In this document: piece by piece, positions 12,762 through 24,845 of the stretch
How the letters are laid out: every line of letters begins with the position of its first letter
Numbering within the stretch: position 1 is the stretch's first letter
NCBI RefSeq assembly: GCF_017654505.1
Contig: NC_054565.1
Location: forward strand, 7,006,832-7,070,831
Origin: Polyodon spathula
Lineage: Eukaryota; Chordata; Actinopteri; Acipenseriformes; Polyodontidae
Reading direction: 5' to 3'
DNA: 64,000 bases
The notes under the pieces: model-generated
Database searches by the model: none
Told to the model about the DNA's origin: nothing
The model's input: the letters and a program-made list of their open reading frames with translations, nothing else
Position numbers and translations under genes: made by a program

Positions 12762-13258
12762 ATGAACTGGACGTCTCTGGAAGGTCTGCTCAACGGGGTC
12801 AACAAGTATTCCACAGTGTTCGGCCGCGTGTGGCTCTCGATGGTCTTCGTCTTCCGAGTGCTGGTGTTCGTGGTGGCAGCACAGAAGGTGTGGGGCGATG
12901 AATCCAAGGACTTTGTCTGCAACACCCAGCAGCCTGGCTGCACCAATGTCTGCTATGACAGCATCTTCCCCATCTCTCATGTGCGCCTCTGGGCCCTGCA
13001 GCTCATCTTCGTCACCTGCCCCTCCTTCCTGGTGGTGGCTCACGTCAAGTACCGCGAGATCAAGGATCTGAAGCACGCCAAGGTCCACAAGGGCTCCCAT
13101 CTCTACGCCAACCCCGGGAAGAAGCGCGGCGGGCTCTGGTGGACCTACTTCTTCAGCCTGGTCTTCAAGGCCAGCTTTGACGCAGCCTTCCTCTACATCC
13201 TCTTCTACATCTACCACGGCTACGACATGCCCCGGCTCTCCAAGTGTGAACTGGAGCC
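12762..13258 (+). CDS. Beta-type connexin (GJB3/GJB4/GJB5 group), partial: cut by assembly gap
   Basis: Gap-junction subunit: six form a hemichannel in the plasma membrane, and paired hemichannels join the cytoplasm of neighbouring cells. The 166 visible residues read in order: N-terminal helix (1-20), TM1 (about 22-40), first extracellular loop with the family C-x6-C-x3-C pattern (C53, C60, C64), TM2 (about 76-95), a short cytoplasmic loop typical of beta connexins, TM3 starting with GGLWWTY (about 123-151), and the first cysteine of loop 2 (C162). The rest of loop 2, TM4 and the C-tail fall in the N gap. The start is chosen because MNW opens most connexins and lies 12 bases after a splice acceptor (AG at 12748-12749), matching the usual one-coding-exon layout. 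Resemblance is closest to GJB4/GJB5-like proteins, but I cannot settle orthology. The downstream dlgap3 supports this, since human DLGAP3 sits beside GJB5-GJB4-GJB3-GJA4. Confidence 0.95.
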
Positions 13259-13758
13259 NNNNNNNNNNNNNNNNNNNNNNNNNNNNNNNNNNNNNNNNNN
13301 NNNNNNNNNNNNNNNNNNNNNNNNNNNNNNNNNNNNNNNNNNNNNNNNNNNNNNNNNNNNNNNNNNNNNNNNNNNNNNNNNNNNNNNNNNNNNNNNNNNN
13401 NNNNNNNNNNNNNNNNNNNNNNNNNNNNNNNNNNNNNNNNNNNNNNNNNNNNNNNNNNNNNNNNNNNNNNNNNNNNNNNNNNNNNNNNNNNNNNNNNNNN
13501 NNNNNNNNNNNNNNNNNNNNNNNNNNNNNNNNNNNNNNNNNNNNNNNNNNNNNNNNNNNNNNNNNNNNNNNNNNNNNNNNNNNNNNNNNNNNNNNNNNNN
13601 NNNNNNNNNNNNNNNNNNNNNNNNNNNNNNNNNNNNNNNNNNNNNNNNNNNNNNNNNNNNNNNNNNNNNNNNNNNNNNNNNNNNNNNNNNNNNNNNNNNN
13701 NNNNNNNNNNNNNNNNNNNNNNNNNNNNNNNNNNNNNNNNNNNNNNNNNNNNNNNNNN
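13259..13758. other. Assembly gap of exactly 500 N
   Basis: A run of exactly 500 Ns, probably a fixed-size placeholder whose true length is unknown. It removes roughly the last 100 codons of the connexin. Long open frames spanning it are artefacts. Confidence 0.99.
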
Positions 13759-16113
13759 ATAAAGGCACGAGCTGTTTAAAAGGTAAAATGCCTTTGAAGC
13801 TTTTTTATAAGCAGTCAATCAGTAAATGACACATATTTAATGCAGGGCACATATACAGCTATACGCATTTGAATTATATTTCCCTTGCATGTATATACTG
13901 TGTGAAAGGTGCACTCTCATGCCAGTTGATATTTATGAGCGAAATGTACAATATTGGTATGCAATAATATTGGTATGCTCTTTTCCATGTTAGTGCTAGA
14001 AGTGTATTTACTTTTCCAAACACACAAAAAAAATCCATGTATTTTCTATCAATCCGTGAACAGAATGCATCAGTCACTGTGAGTTGATTTGAATCCTGTT
14101 TAAAATCCACTGGGCTAAAGCCGGGGACATTAGAATATACCCTTTTAAACATGTCATTTCACCAAATCTATTTTCTATTAGCAGGAAAATGGCATGCATT
14201 GATCACTGTCTCGTTGTTCTAAATCAAGGTCTTCTCATCTCCTTCGGCTCGCTGTCTGCAGTATAGGGTTGTTCCTTTTCGGTTCATCAATTCTAATATT
14301 TTAATTGACTGGCAGAGGGGGTGAGCCGAAGGGTGCAGTTGAAAAGGCTTCTGGGAGTTGTAGTTCTTGCAGACCAGGGGAGTGAGGTATTTGAGTGGCA
14401 GTTGCCGTGGTAGCTGTGTGGTACTGCAGAAATCCACCAATCAACCCATCCTTCATTCTCACCCTGTGTACTGGTAGCAGAGGGCAGGGCAGGGGGCTCT
14501 GGTATTGCCACCTCTCAATCGACTTTCTTTTCTGAAGAGCATCAGAGAGGAGGTTTGGAACAGGCTGTGAGTGAGAGTGCCCTGGGCAGACAGGTGCACC
14601 TCATGGGAGATCAGAGCTGTTGTGATTTACGTTGTACTGTACATACTGTACATTGCAAAGTACTCTTTAGTTTAGGGATCTGTAACGCAGTGCTCTGTCG
14701 TTATAAGGCAGTCATTTACACTGCAGAACATTTAAGGCAGTCATGGCTCATTTGCCCCCTAATACCACTGCACCTGCACTTGCATTCTCTTAATAAGGCA
14801 GATTACCAATTGCAGGCTGTCTTACCTGTGACTCCCCACTGCAGCGTTCTAAAAGGGGAGCTCTGTCTATGGGCTAAACTAAAATGTAGTCTTATGCATC
14901 ATGTAAAACCAGTTTTATGCATCTTGGAAATGGGCCACTTTGAGCTCATATCTAAAATATATGAGCGATCTGCATTTACCATTTCAGAGCAGTTGGACAC
15001 ATGAACTGTGTTTAGACTGGGGTAGTGCTTTTTTGTACATTGGACCAGTCTTGACAGAAACCTGCTGTCAGTGTGATCTGCAGAACCCGACTAGCAGTGT
15101 GTGAGTCGGGCAGAACGGGCAGTGTCTGGGGTCTAGTTTGAGAGGCGGAGGGGCTGTGGCTCCTGCTGTAGAGCAGTGTGATTCCACTGCTTTGTGCTGG
15201 TTTGCTACCCTCTCCTCTGTGCTCGCCACCCCAAGCTCACTTGCTCTCTCCCTGCAGCTCTGGGCTAAGGTTAGACCTGGATAATGAGGAAGCCGCAGTG
15301 GCACAGCAGAGAGCAGGCAGGCAGAGAAACGTGAAACCTGAGAGCAAGGGGACTGTGTGAGGAACATGAGTGCAGCTCCGACTCTCACACTGCAGGGCTT
15401 CCCACAGGAGATGCAGTGTGAGCTTGCATCCCACTGCACCCCTTCATTTTACAAGAGATAGAGAGTGCAGCAGCTGTGTGTCTGAATGACTGCAACACCT
15501 TCCCTCACCCTTGAGATTCTTGTTTTGCGTTGTGCTTTTTCAGAGATGATGGTGCGGCCCTGATACAGAATCTCAGGGCAGGTTTCTGCCTCGGCTGAAT
15601 CCTTCTCTGCTCATCAATGCATCCAGACGCAGGCTTGGCCAGTATTACTGAGCCACGGCTTCCCTCAAACAGCGAGGCTGTGCAGCTGTTATACAGCTGT
15701 TGGCAAGGAACTGCTCATCTAGCATGGACTTCATTATCAGCAGTCTGTTCTGTAGAGCATTCAGAAGAAATAGAGGGGGGTAAAGGGAGAGAGAGAGACA
15801 GAGTGATGAAGGATGCACAGAATTAAAATCGACACCAATAAAGAAAAGGAGACTCATGTTGTGCAATCGTTTTCTTTTAGTTTAGCCACAGAAGTGTGTT
15901 TTTATCCTCTCCATTTTCAGTGCCAGTTTGAGGATGGAATCTAGAGGGAGAAGACAGGCCCAAAGATGTGAATTTATAATTGCTATCCAGGGTTTCTCTA
16001 AGTGCTGAATTATTAAAAAGAGATGTACAGTAATAAAACACACACTCACTGTTCTGGGCCTCACAGCTGTGTCTTCTGTTTTTCCAGACAAAATATTTTC
16101 TCTCCTAAATAAT
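13759..16113. other. Non-coding stretch after the N gap
   Basis: The first bases could be connexin 3' UTR, but no link can be shown across the gap. I see no second connexin, although human has several in tandem at this locus. Confidence 0.6.
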
Positions 16114-16750
16114 GTGAAGCCTGTCGTCTCTGAACAAGACCTGATTCTCTTCAGATTCCTTCATGCCCAGGAGTGAAGCGTGCCTGTTTACCGTATTTAA
16201 CAGCACACTGTTGCTTTAAGAAAGCCTGTGAAGGCTGTGTAACCTGTGAAGCCTGTCGTCTCTGAACAAGACCTGATTCTCTTCAGATTCCTTCATGCCC
16301 AGGAGTGAAGCGTGCCTGTTTACCGTATTTAACAGCACACTGTTGCTTTAAGAAAGCCTGTGAAGGCTGTGTAACCTGTGAAGCCTGTCGTCTCTGAACA
16401 AGACCTGATTCTCTTCAGATTCCTTCATGCCCAGGAGTGAAGCGTGCCTGTTTACCGTATTTAACAGCACACTGTTGCTTTAAGAAAGCCTGTGAAGGCT
16501 GTGTAACCTGTGAAGCCTGTCGTCTCTGAACAAGACCTGATTCTCTTCAGATTCCTTCATGCCCAGGAGTGAAGCGTGCCTGTTTACCGTATTTAACAGC
16601 ACACTGTTGCTTTAAGAAAGCCTGTGAAGGCTGTGTAACCTGTGAAGCCTGTCGTCTCTGAACAAGACCTGATTCTCTTCAGATTCCTTCATGCCCAGGA
16701 GTGAAGCGTGCCTGTTTACCGTATTTAACAGCACACTGTTGCTTTAAGAA
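16114..16750. repeat. 132-bp tandem array (4 full copies plus a shorter fifth)
   Basis: Units start with GTGAAGCCTGTCGTCTCTGA at 16114, 16246, 16378, 16510 and 16642. By eye the copies are identical, which points to recent expansion. The fifth ends after TTGCTTTAAGAAA. Confidence 0.95.
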
Positions 16751-19700
16751 AACTACCCAGTTTTGAAACGGCATGTAATCATCCAGGAGACACCCTGCTG
16801 TCTTAAGAAAAACAGACAACTAAGGAAAACAATCGACTTAAAAAATTGATAAAACATTACTGTGCCTGTATATGTGGAAAGTAACAGATAGAAAACATCT
16901 TGGGAAGCAGTGGTCTGGACAGCAGCTGTGCTGTCCCGCTCCAGTGTCTTAGTCCTGGGGTCTGGACCCTCTGTCACCCTGACCTCCGTGCAGAGGAGAC
17001 TCTAACCTCCCCTCCCTCTGTATCCGAGCTGTCGTCTTGGATACAGCATGCTCCTGGCCTTGTGCGAGTAGTGTAATAGATTACCACTGCCACTGTGAGC
17101 TGGACAAGGCCCCCTAAGTCAATGTGCGAACGGCAAGCGCGTGAACCCACTGCACCTGCAGAAGCCCTTCTCAGTCAGGGAGATAAAGACAGGAAGTAGT
17201 TTTGTTTTCAGCTGGAATGTGGTGCGGTTATGGATTTCTCATCCATCTGCTTTCCAGGGAAGCTGACCTTGACGTGGTCTCCGCAGCGAGGGGGCGTCAT
17301 GACAAAGCCGAGGATTCTCTGTATCATCAGAACCCCCCTCCTCTCGATTTGAGCCCCTGTCAATGCGGAGTGCAGAACACACTGCCAACGACAACTAGCC
17401 AGAGTCAGAGCAACTCCCCAAGCATGTGCGAATGATGAGCAACTGCATTGACTCTACAGGGATCGAACAATCCCATTGCATAGCAGACTACCCTAGTCCT
17501 GGTTTTACTATGAGTTTAATAAGACACACCAGAACACGCTGAGTCTAATCAAGCACAGTGCCTTATTGCTACAGACATTTATAAACTCTGCTATATGAAC
17601 AAATATTTTTGCCACTAAATGCATTTCAAACAGTTTTTGCTCTAGCGTTTGCATGTTTGTGATTGTTAATATGTGGAAAGAGCAATCTCAATTCACTGGG
17701 CTTGTGTACCTCAGTAGCCCTGTCCAGCTGCACTGCATTGCTCTCCTTTAAATACTTGTCTCTTCCCTCGGAAGGCTGGGGTAAAGCTGTAGCGTTTCTG
17801 ACACATTAGAAAGCTGCTCTGGTTGTGATTCGTTAGCGTAGCCCCGGGCTGTCTTGTAGTCTGTAGTGTATGTTGCACTGAGCAGCACACTGGCACGTCA
17901 GGGGGGCTCCGCGGCAGTGAAGCTCTGCCTCTCCGTGCCTGGGTTTGTCCTGCACTGTGATTTCTAACTACATCCTGCTGTCCTGGTGCTGAAGACAGCA
18001 GCAGCAGCGCAGTATGCAGAGCTCCTTGCGTGATGATGTAATATTGAAACAGTGCAGCTCCGGACTGGCTCTCGCTAAACCTTGAATAATCCAAGACTTC
18101 ATGCAGAGCAGACATTTCAATTGAACACTCCAGTTTAACACCATTAGAAAGAAAGGGTGCAGCTCCAGCCTGGTGAATAAAACCTTTGCTATTTCAATAT
18201 TATTCCTTCTAAGAGAATTGCCTTTGCACCCGGTTCATAATAGATTGCTGCATGTTGGCTCAGGAGTAATGATAAAGTATTGTGGCAACTGTAGTGAAAT
18301 ATATGAAGCAGGGGATTATGAGAAGTGTTCACTCGCTCATGCAGGGAGGCAGCAATCATTACACACGTGATCACATCGTTTGTTACAAAGCAACCTGGAA
18401 GAAATAAAAGGGAATATTAAATCCACAGGAACAGACAGGGCTCGAGTCCAAATGGGAATTTAAAAGCGTTATTTGAAAGTGTTGCCATACAAATGTGCAA
18501 AAAAGCCCCCGGCAACTGTAGTTCAGCACGGCTCCCAGCGTTTATCATCTTTCTGTTTTCTGGAGCACTTTGAGCAGCACGGTTCTGAGGGATGATTTCT
18601 CTTGTTTAATCTTCGGGTGGCTTGGCAAGTCAAGTTCTAATCAATTGCCCTGAAAACACATTTCAACACAAAGCTAAGCTCTGCTTCTTTATAGAGCCCT
18701 ACAATTCAACTCCACAGCATTAAATACCATCTCTGGTGGGTAAAAGCTGGCTCACTTCACACATAAAAGATGTCTGGCTTACTCAGCGTAACACGAAACC
18801 ATCACAGAATTCAGCACTGTCGCTGCTTATTGAATTGAGGTGACCATTAATTCACATTCAATATAACCCTAATGGTGGTGTCGATATATAGAGATACACA
18901 CATATAGATAGATATATAGATGCACATAGATATATGCAGTTGGATGGATAGAGAGATAACAGGTATGCTTAGTCATGATTAATTTATTACAGCTTCAGCT
19001 ATGTATGGGTTGCTGTTTACTTAATTTCGTAGAGAGAGAGGGAGAGAGGAGAGAGAGAGAGAGAAGTGTAGATTCCAGCAGTCGTCATGGCAACCCTAAA
19101 GGACGAGTCCCTCATGCCATTTGGTCAGAGGTCTGGGGTTTTGAGTAAAGTGATATATTTAAAAAAAAAACAGCAGACAAAAACAAGAGCGCAAGCAGAT
19201 CACGACGATCTTTAGCGGTTTACAGCACCAGGGCACATTTTAATGAGTGCCCTTTAATACTGATCAACTCTGCACACTCCAGCTGGAACCACCCCGAGAG
19301 CTTGATTTTAGGGTTTTGTGTGCAAGATAGCTAGCAGCTCGTTTATAGGGGTAGAACTCAAAAGCAATTAGAAATGCAGGCACAGTGTGTTGCAATCAAT
19401 TTTAAAAGCTCTTTCAAATTATTGGATTGCGGGTGAAGTGGGGCAGGGGGGTGCAGGAGAATAATGAGATCGGAAATATGAGAACGGTTTGACTAATTCA
19501 ATTCATGTGGGACTGGGACGAGGGGTGTGTTTCTGTCCGGTAGAGATTTTTTTTTGCACGGATGTAATGAGATAAGACCCACGTGGTTCATGATATTTCA
19601 ATATTGCAGTGCATTAACTGAGCTGCATTATAGATTGATCTTCTAAACCATTTCATGCACGGCGACCTCAGAAGGGGATGGAGACAAAAAAAAAGACCCT

Positions 19701-22700
19701 CTTCTGGACTTTACGTGGGGACACGTGGAAGACGCAACCACATGATGGCCCCATATAGGTCAGCTGCCGTTTGTCCCCCATATAAAGCAGAACTTGGAAA
19801 CATTTTAAATTGAGTGTCCAGAATTATTTCGAGAAGTCTAGCCATTTTCAATGTGTCATGCATGAAGGGGTTAAGGATGTCTAATGTAACCCAGAGGAAG
19901 CGCTGCAGCACTGACCCCTGGGACCAGGTTGAATGACTAAGACTCAGTTTTTAACGCAGTGGCACGCTGCTGCGGTATTGAAACGCTGTGCTTGTTCCAC
20001 CTTCATTGTCTTGCTGTTGGTAGTGTGGGGGTTGAGCCTAGCATTTCAGAGCTCTGCAAGAACATTGATCAATAGAATTACACAATTCAAACCCTCAGAA
20101 CAAAAATGCGTGAAACTATTTGCTCAACTGAAATAACGCATTACATTCTGTAAGTAATTAAAACATATTTAATTAAAGTAATTAAATAAGCTATTGGTCC
20201 TTCTAAATGTGAAAAATGTTTCTTTGCTTTAGTCTTTTCTCCTGTGATACTCTGTCATGTATTATTATGGAAGTCGTTCAAGCACATTCCTTGTAATCTC
20301 TGTTCATGTATACTCGTGATGGAGATATGGACTGAGCATTACTATGCTATTCCTCGTGTGCAGTTTGTTATTTTTCAAAGTTCTGGAACAGTAGCACAGT
20401 GATCCACACCTAGGGCTATATTTTCAAAGTGTTTACTCCAGTCTTTAATATCTAATCTACCAAGACACCAAACCATGTATAAACTGCTGTACTATTCATG
20501 GCCTTTTACAGACACTGAAGTGGTTTGCTTCTCAATTTTATATCATTTACATGGAATTTTGTCCTTTTAAAAAAAAAAAATTAGAAGTTAATTAAAGGCT
20601 GTAGCAAAAGCTTTGAAAATCTGACTCCTAGAGTCTTATTTTATATTCTGTGTCCTAATAAAAAACTCTCTCGATCTTCATCAGTGCACTCCGCTCTGAT
20701 ATGCCTTGTATGATCTATTATCCCATTCAATCAGCACTCTAAAGGACAGCAGGAAAATAGCTTTCTTGTATTTCCAATTTGATGGAGTATTCTTGATGGA
20801 GCACAGAATCCATTTCCCTGCTCCCGGAGTTCGGTGTTCATCTAGACGGAGCCGGTATTAATTACTGCACAAGCGCTGGCAGTAAGTGAGCAGCGACCAT
20901 CATCCGGTCCTTGGAGGAGGCGCTGGAGTAATCAGGCTGGTGTCGAGGGATGTGGCCTTGCACTTCAGCGCCATATCATTACCCAGACGCAGCGTCAAAC
21001 TTTCTAATGTAACGCAGAGACAAGGACATTACAGATGACACTTTGGGTATTTTTTTTCAGGTTTGTCTGGGATAATGCAGTGCTCCCTTGTTGTAAGGCA
21101 ACCCATTATACATCAGATCAGTATGCCATTACACTAGCTCTTGTATTCTAAGGAGGGACACCAACTGCTCTTACCTTTAGCTCCCCACTACAGTGATTAA
21201 AATGGATAGTGTATTGGGCTGTGGTGTTATGAATAACCGTGTAATTACATAGTAATAACACATTAATTACAAGCGATTCCTTCCCTCGTTGCGCAATTGT
21301 ATTGGTTTCCTTGATGTAATTACACAGCAGCACGTGGCACAGGATTATTCCGTTATTGCACGTTTACTCCAACAACACTTACCTTATACGAGCAGAAGAG
21401 GTTGTTAGTTACCTGGTTATTACTGTGTTATTACCATGTTGCATGGTATGCATGCCCACAGCACTTCCAAGAGTCATCAGTTACCATTTGCTAATATTTG
21501 CTATTTGCACTTTGCACTCAATTCTGTGATACTGCAGTTGCATATATCTGGTAAAGTCTGAACAGAACAGTAGCTTTTGATAACTGGGGAAACACTTCAG
21601 GCTACTGGGCAAGACAACTGGGAGGAATCCACCAGAGAGAAGGCCACTGGGAGAGGGAGGGAGTGTGCTGGAGAAATGATGAAGCCAGGGAAAGAGGAAG
21701 GAGAGGAATGGATAATGAGGTTAGCAGACTGAAGGAGAGAGAAACCGAGAGTGGGGGGATGTGAGGAGAAAGGGCGAGGGAGGCAGGGGTGTGGAGAAAG
21801 AGAGGGTACAGAGAGCACACAATACCCCTTCCTCAAGGCGCTCTCTCTCACATTCCCTCTGCCAGCCTGATTCAGTCTCAGCCGAGTGTGTCTGACTGCC
21901 AGTGTCCCTCATCAAGGAGTCCGGAAATGAACAGCAAAGTACTGAGTGCAGATTTTGCTTTGGCGCAGGCAGAGTTAAGGCTGAGGAGAGGCATCAATTT
22001 TCAGAGGTAAACGATCCAGCACCGACCCATCCCCTGTCTTCTCACTTTGAAATGCACAGAAATCTATAGAACGAGGCACCTCATGCATGTGCGGAAATCG
22101 GATTGTGAACCAGATTCTCAATACCATTGGTAACCCTTTCAAATAACGGCTGCAAATACACAATGAATTGCTGCAGAATACCACAAGAATAACACCTGAA
22201 TATCTTCTGCACCTCCTCTGAGTTCTGAACTCCTTCATTTTGAGGGGGGGGGGCAAAAAACCCGGAACTAGCAGTACCTGTCTCTGAAGATATATGCCTC
22301 CACGGTAAATTCATTTTGATTTTGGGAAGGCAGGGGAAGCTGCTAAAACAAATTGCTGACTGGGGCGATGGACTAGAGTAGATAATCCAGGAACTGCACA
22401 ATCGCCAAGTGCTACTGACAAGTTGTCTGTCCTGCAGCAATAGCAGCTATTACCTGTCATCAGTCTGCAGAGCTGCCAGCTCTGGTGCCCTTGCTATCTG
22501 TCATAAACCCTTTTTGTGATAGCAGCTGCAGAACGACTGATGGTAGGGGCGTGCGTAGCTCCTTCTGTCTCTCGGGACGCTTGCTTCCTCCCTCACTCAA
22601 TATCTTGATACCCCTGAAAGAATAATCACGTCATATTTTGAATGATTTATCAATCAGTCTCACAAGTTCAGTGGTACCCCAAACGTTATGAATTACTCCC

Positions 22701-24279
22701 GCAGAGGTAGACAGGAGTAGATGTATTCCTTGTAACCCTTGATCTAACCTACGAATGCCCAGCTCTGTGACAGATAGAACCCCCTCAGATATCTAGAAGG
22801 CTGTTATTTTGGGTGCGTGCGCTGCGCAAGATGTGATTGGCTCCTCAGAGCATTTCTTCAGAGTGGATCGTCCCTGTTTTCATGTTGTGGATTTGCAAAG
22901 CCTGAAAAGACCTCCAGAATAGCTAATCAAGGAAAGTGCTGATGCTTGTTGTATTTTAACGACGTGACTCGGAGGAGACCGTGCTGTTTGAAAGTAGCAA
23001 CGTTGTTTCCTAAATGAATAAAGAATCACAGACGTGCTTCCTTGACTGTATTAAAGTTTATTTTTAACCAAAATAAATGTGTCCTTTTTTAAAACCCGTT
23101 TTGTATCGAGATGCCTCAGAACTTACACTATGACATTAAGAGACAGGACTACACAATGGCAAAACCCAGACTGTCCCTAATTTGTTGTGGAATTGAGTTT
23201 AGTCGCTATAGTTTGAACTGCGCTCCCCGAGTACCCGTCTAAACGTTTGTAACAAAATCTCAGGAGGCTTTGTTACTTTCTAGCAGCTGTGACCTCTTTG
23301 CTTCATGGCAGGGAAGGGCTTCAGAAACGCTTGTTGACCGACTGGCCTTTTAAAATATTCTAAACCTCCTCTCCTGCTTGCCACCAGAGAGCAAGATGGT
23401 TCAGCGATTGAAAAGAGTGAAAAAGAGACAAAAGATCTAGAGAAACGGCGAGCGTGCCCATTGAGTCTCGTCTCGACTCTCTCAATGTAATCACAAGGAG
23501 ATCACACTCTGCCCCTCTCCTTTACCATGACAAGCATGGGCCTCTTCTGATAACCCCATGATCGAAAAAGCCTGGTACATCTGTTCCATTGAGATAACAG
23601 GGAGAGAGGGGGCGCAGCTTCGTTCAGAGCGCCCTCTTACAATTCAGAAAGATATCAGAGAGGCCTCTTCATTGTTCAGGACATGTGAATACCAGTCCTA
23701 TTAATGCGTTGTTCCTTGTATGGATACCTGCAAGTCAGTTCAGTCCAGCATTCAGTGTGATCTGTAACTATTTCAGTAGAGCTGAATTCAGAAAAACTAC
23801 AGTGAAATGAGAGTTCGAGTCTAAACTTATATTTTTTTTGTTTTAATTTAGCGTTGCGTGTAACAGAAGAACATCGAGGAGGCCTTTCCTCCTGTCCATG
23901 CGCATCCCGTTCTGAGCAGCTAACGGACCTCAGAACTTTATCAGGTCAGGTATTTGAGGATCCCAATGATTCAGCATCAACAAAATGGTCAGGTCATCCT
24001 TGGTAGTCATCCCCTCATCACTCTCCTGGGTGAAGACTTGTCTCCTGCCCTCGCTCCGAAGCCTAGCCTTCATTCCCAATGGTCCTGGATTCAGTGCTAT
24101 TGGATAAGGTAAACTTTGTCAACTTTCAATGGAAAACACAAATAATAACTAAAACACACTTTGGAAAAACAGGCATCTAAATAAAAGTTATGTTGAATCT
24201 GTCTCCGAGTGTTCATGTGCTTTTTGTGCAAGTTGTTCTGTCAAGCCTAGGGAGCTTAACTTTCGACAGCCAAGACTTT
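16751..24279. other. Non-coding stretch
   Basis: Apart from the MITE at 19643-19874 and simple GA/TAGATA runs near 18890-19065, nothing is supportable. A non-repetitive block at about 20815-21005 looks moderately GC-rich and could be a regulatory element. Confidence 0.6.
19643..19874. mobile_element. MITE with TTAACCC-type inverted ends, intergenic copy
   Basis: About 232 bases with the left end TAAACCATTTCATGCAC and the right end GTCATGCATGAAGGGGTTAA, imperfect inverted repeats of about 20 bases. The right edge is TTAA. It aligns along its length with the element in dlgap3 intron 6. No coding capacity. Confidence 0.6.
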
Positions 24280-24540
24280 GCACTGGTCTGATTTGATGTG
24301 GTTCCTCTGCACTGGTGTGATTTGATGTGGTTTCTCTGCACTGGTGTGATTTGATGTGGTTCCTCTGCACTGGTGTGATTTGATGTGGTTTCTCTGAACT
24401 GGTCTGATTTGATGTGGTTTCTCTGCACTGGTGTGATTTGATGTGGTTTCTCTGCACTGGTGTGATTTGATGTGGTTTCTCTGCACTGGTGTGATTTGAT
24501 GTGGTTCCTCTGAACTGGTGTGATTTGATGTGGTTTCCCC
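24280..24540. repeat. 29-bp minisatellite (9 copies)
   Basis: Unit GCACTGGTGTGATTTGATGT + GGTTTCTCT, with TTCCTCT/TTTCTCT and GCAC/GAAC variants. Spacing is exactly 29 bases. The open frames here are repeat products. Confidence 0.92.
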
Positions 24541-24812
24541 AGGATAGCCCCATAGTCTCTGGGATGAAGCTCAGATCTGAGATGTTACCAGCAGGGGATC
24601 TGGCTGCCCTGGCTCATTGTACAGCTTGAGTGGGACTGAGGCGCAGTCAGTATTGTACCAGAAACTACATCCGCAGCGAAGGGTAGGAAATCATTCGAAT
24701 GCTTCTATCGTCTTCCCCAGGCAGTGGCATATTGAATGGATATCTGCATACCTTGATATAGTACCACACAAATTAGAGCTAAGATTAAAATCTATGCAAT
24801 AATAACACAACC

Positions 24813-24845
<33 letters not shown>

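Noticed and set aside
12648..13217. 189-codon minus frame across the connexin exon
   Set aside because: Antisense shadow of the connexin coding exon.
12762..13829. 355-codon frame running through the N gap
   Set aside because: The frame is open only because Ns hide stops; residues after the gap do not resemble a connexin tail.
24188..24553. 121-codon minus frame with HQITPVQRN repeats; CRISPR-like spacing
   Set aside because: A plain 29-bp tandem repeat without unique spacers; vertebrate minisatellite, not CRISPR.
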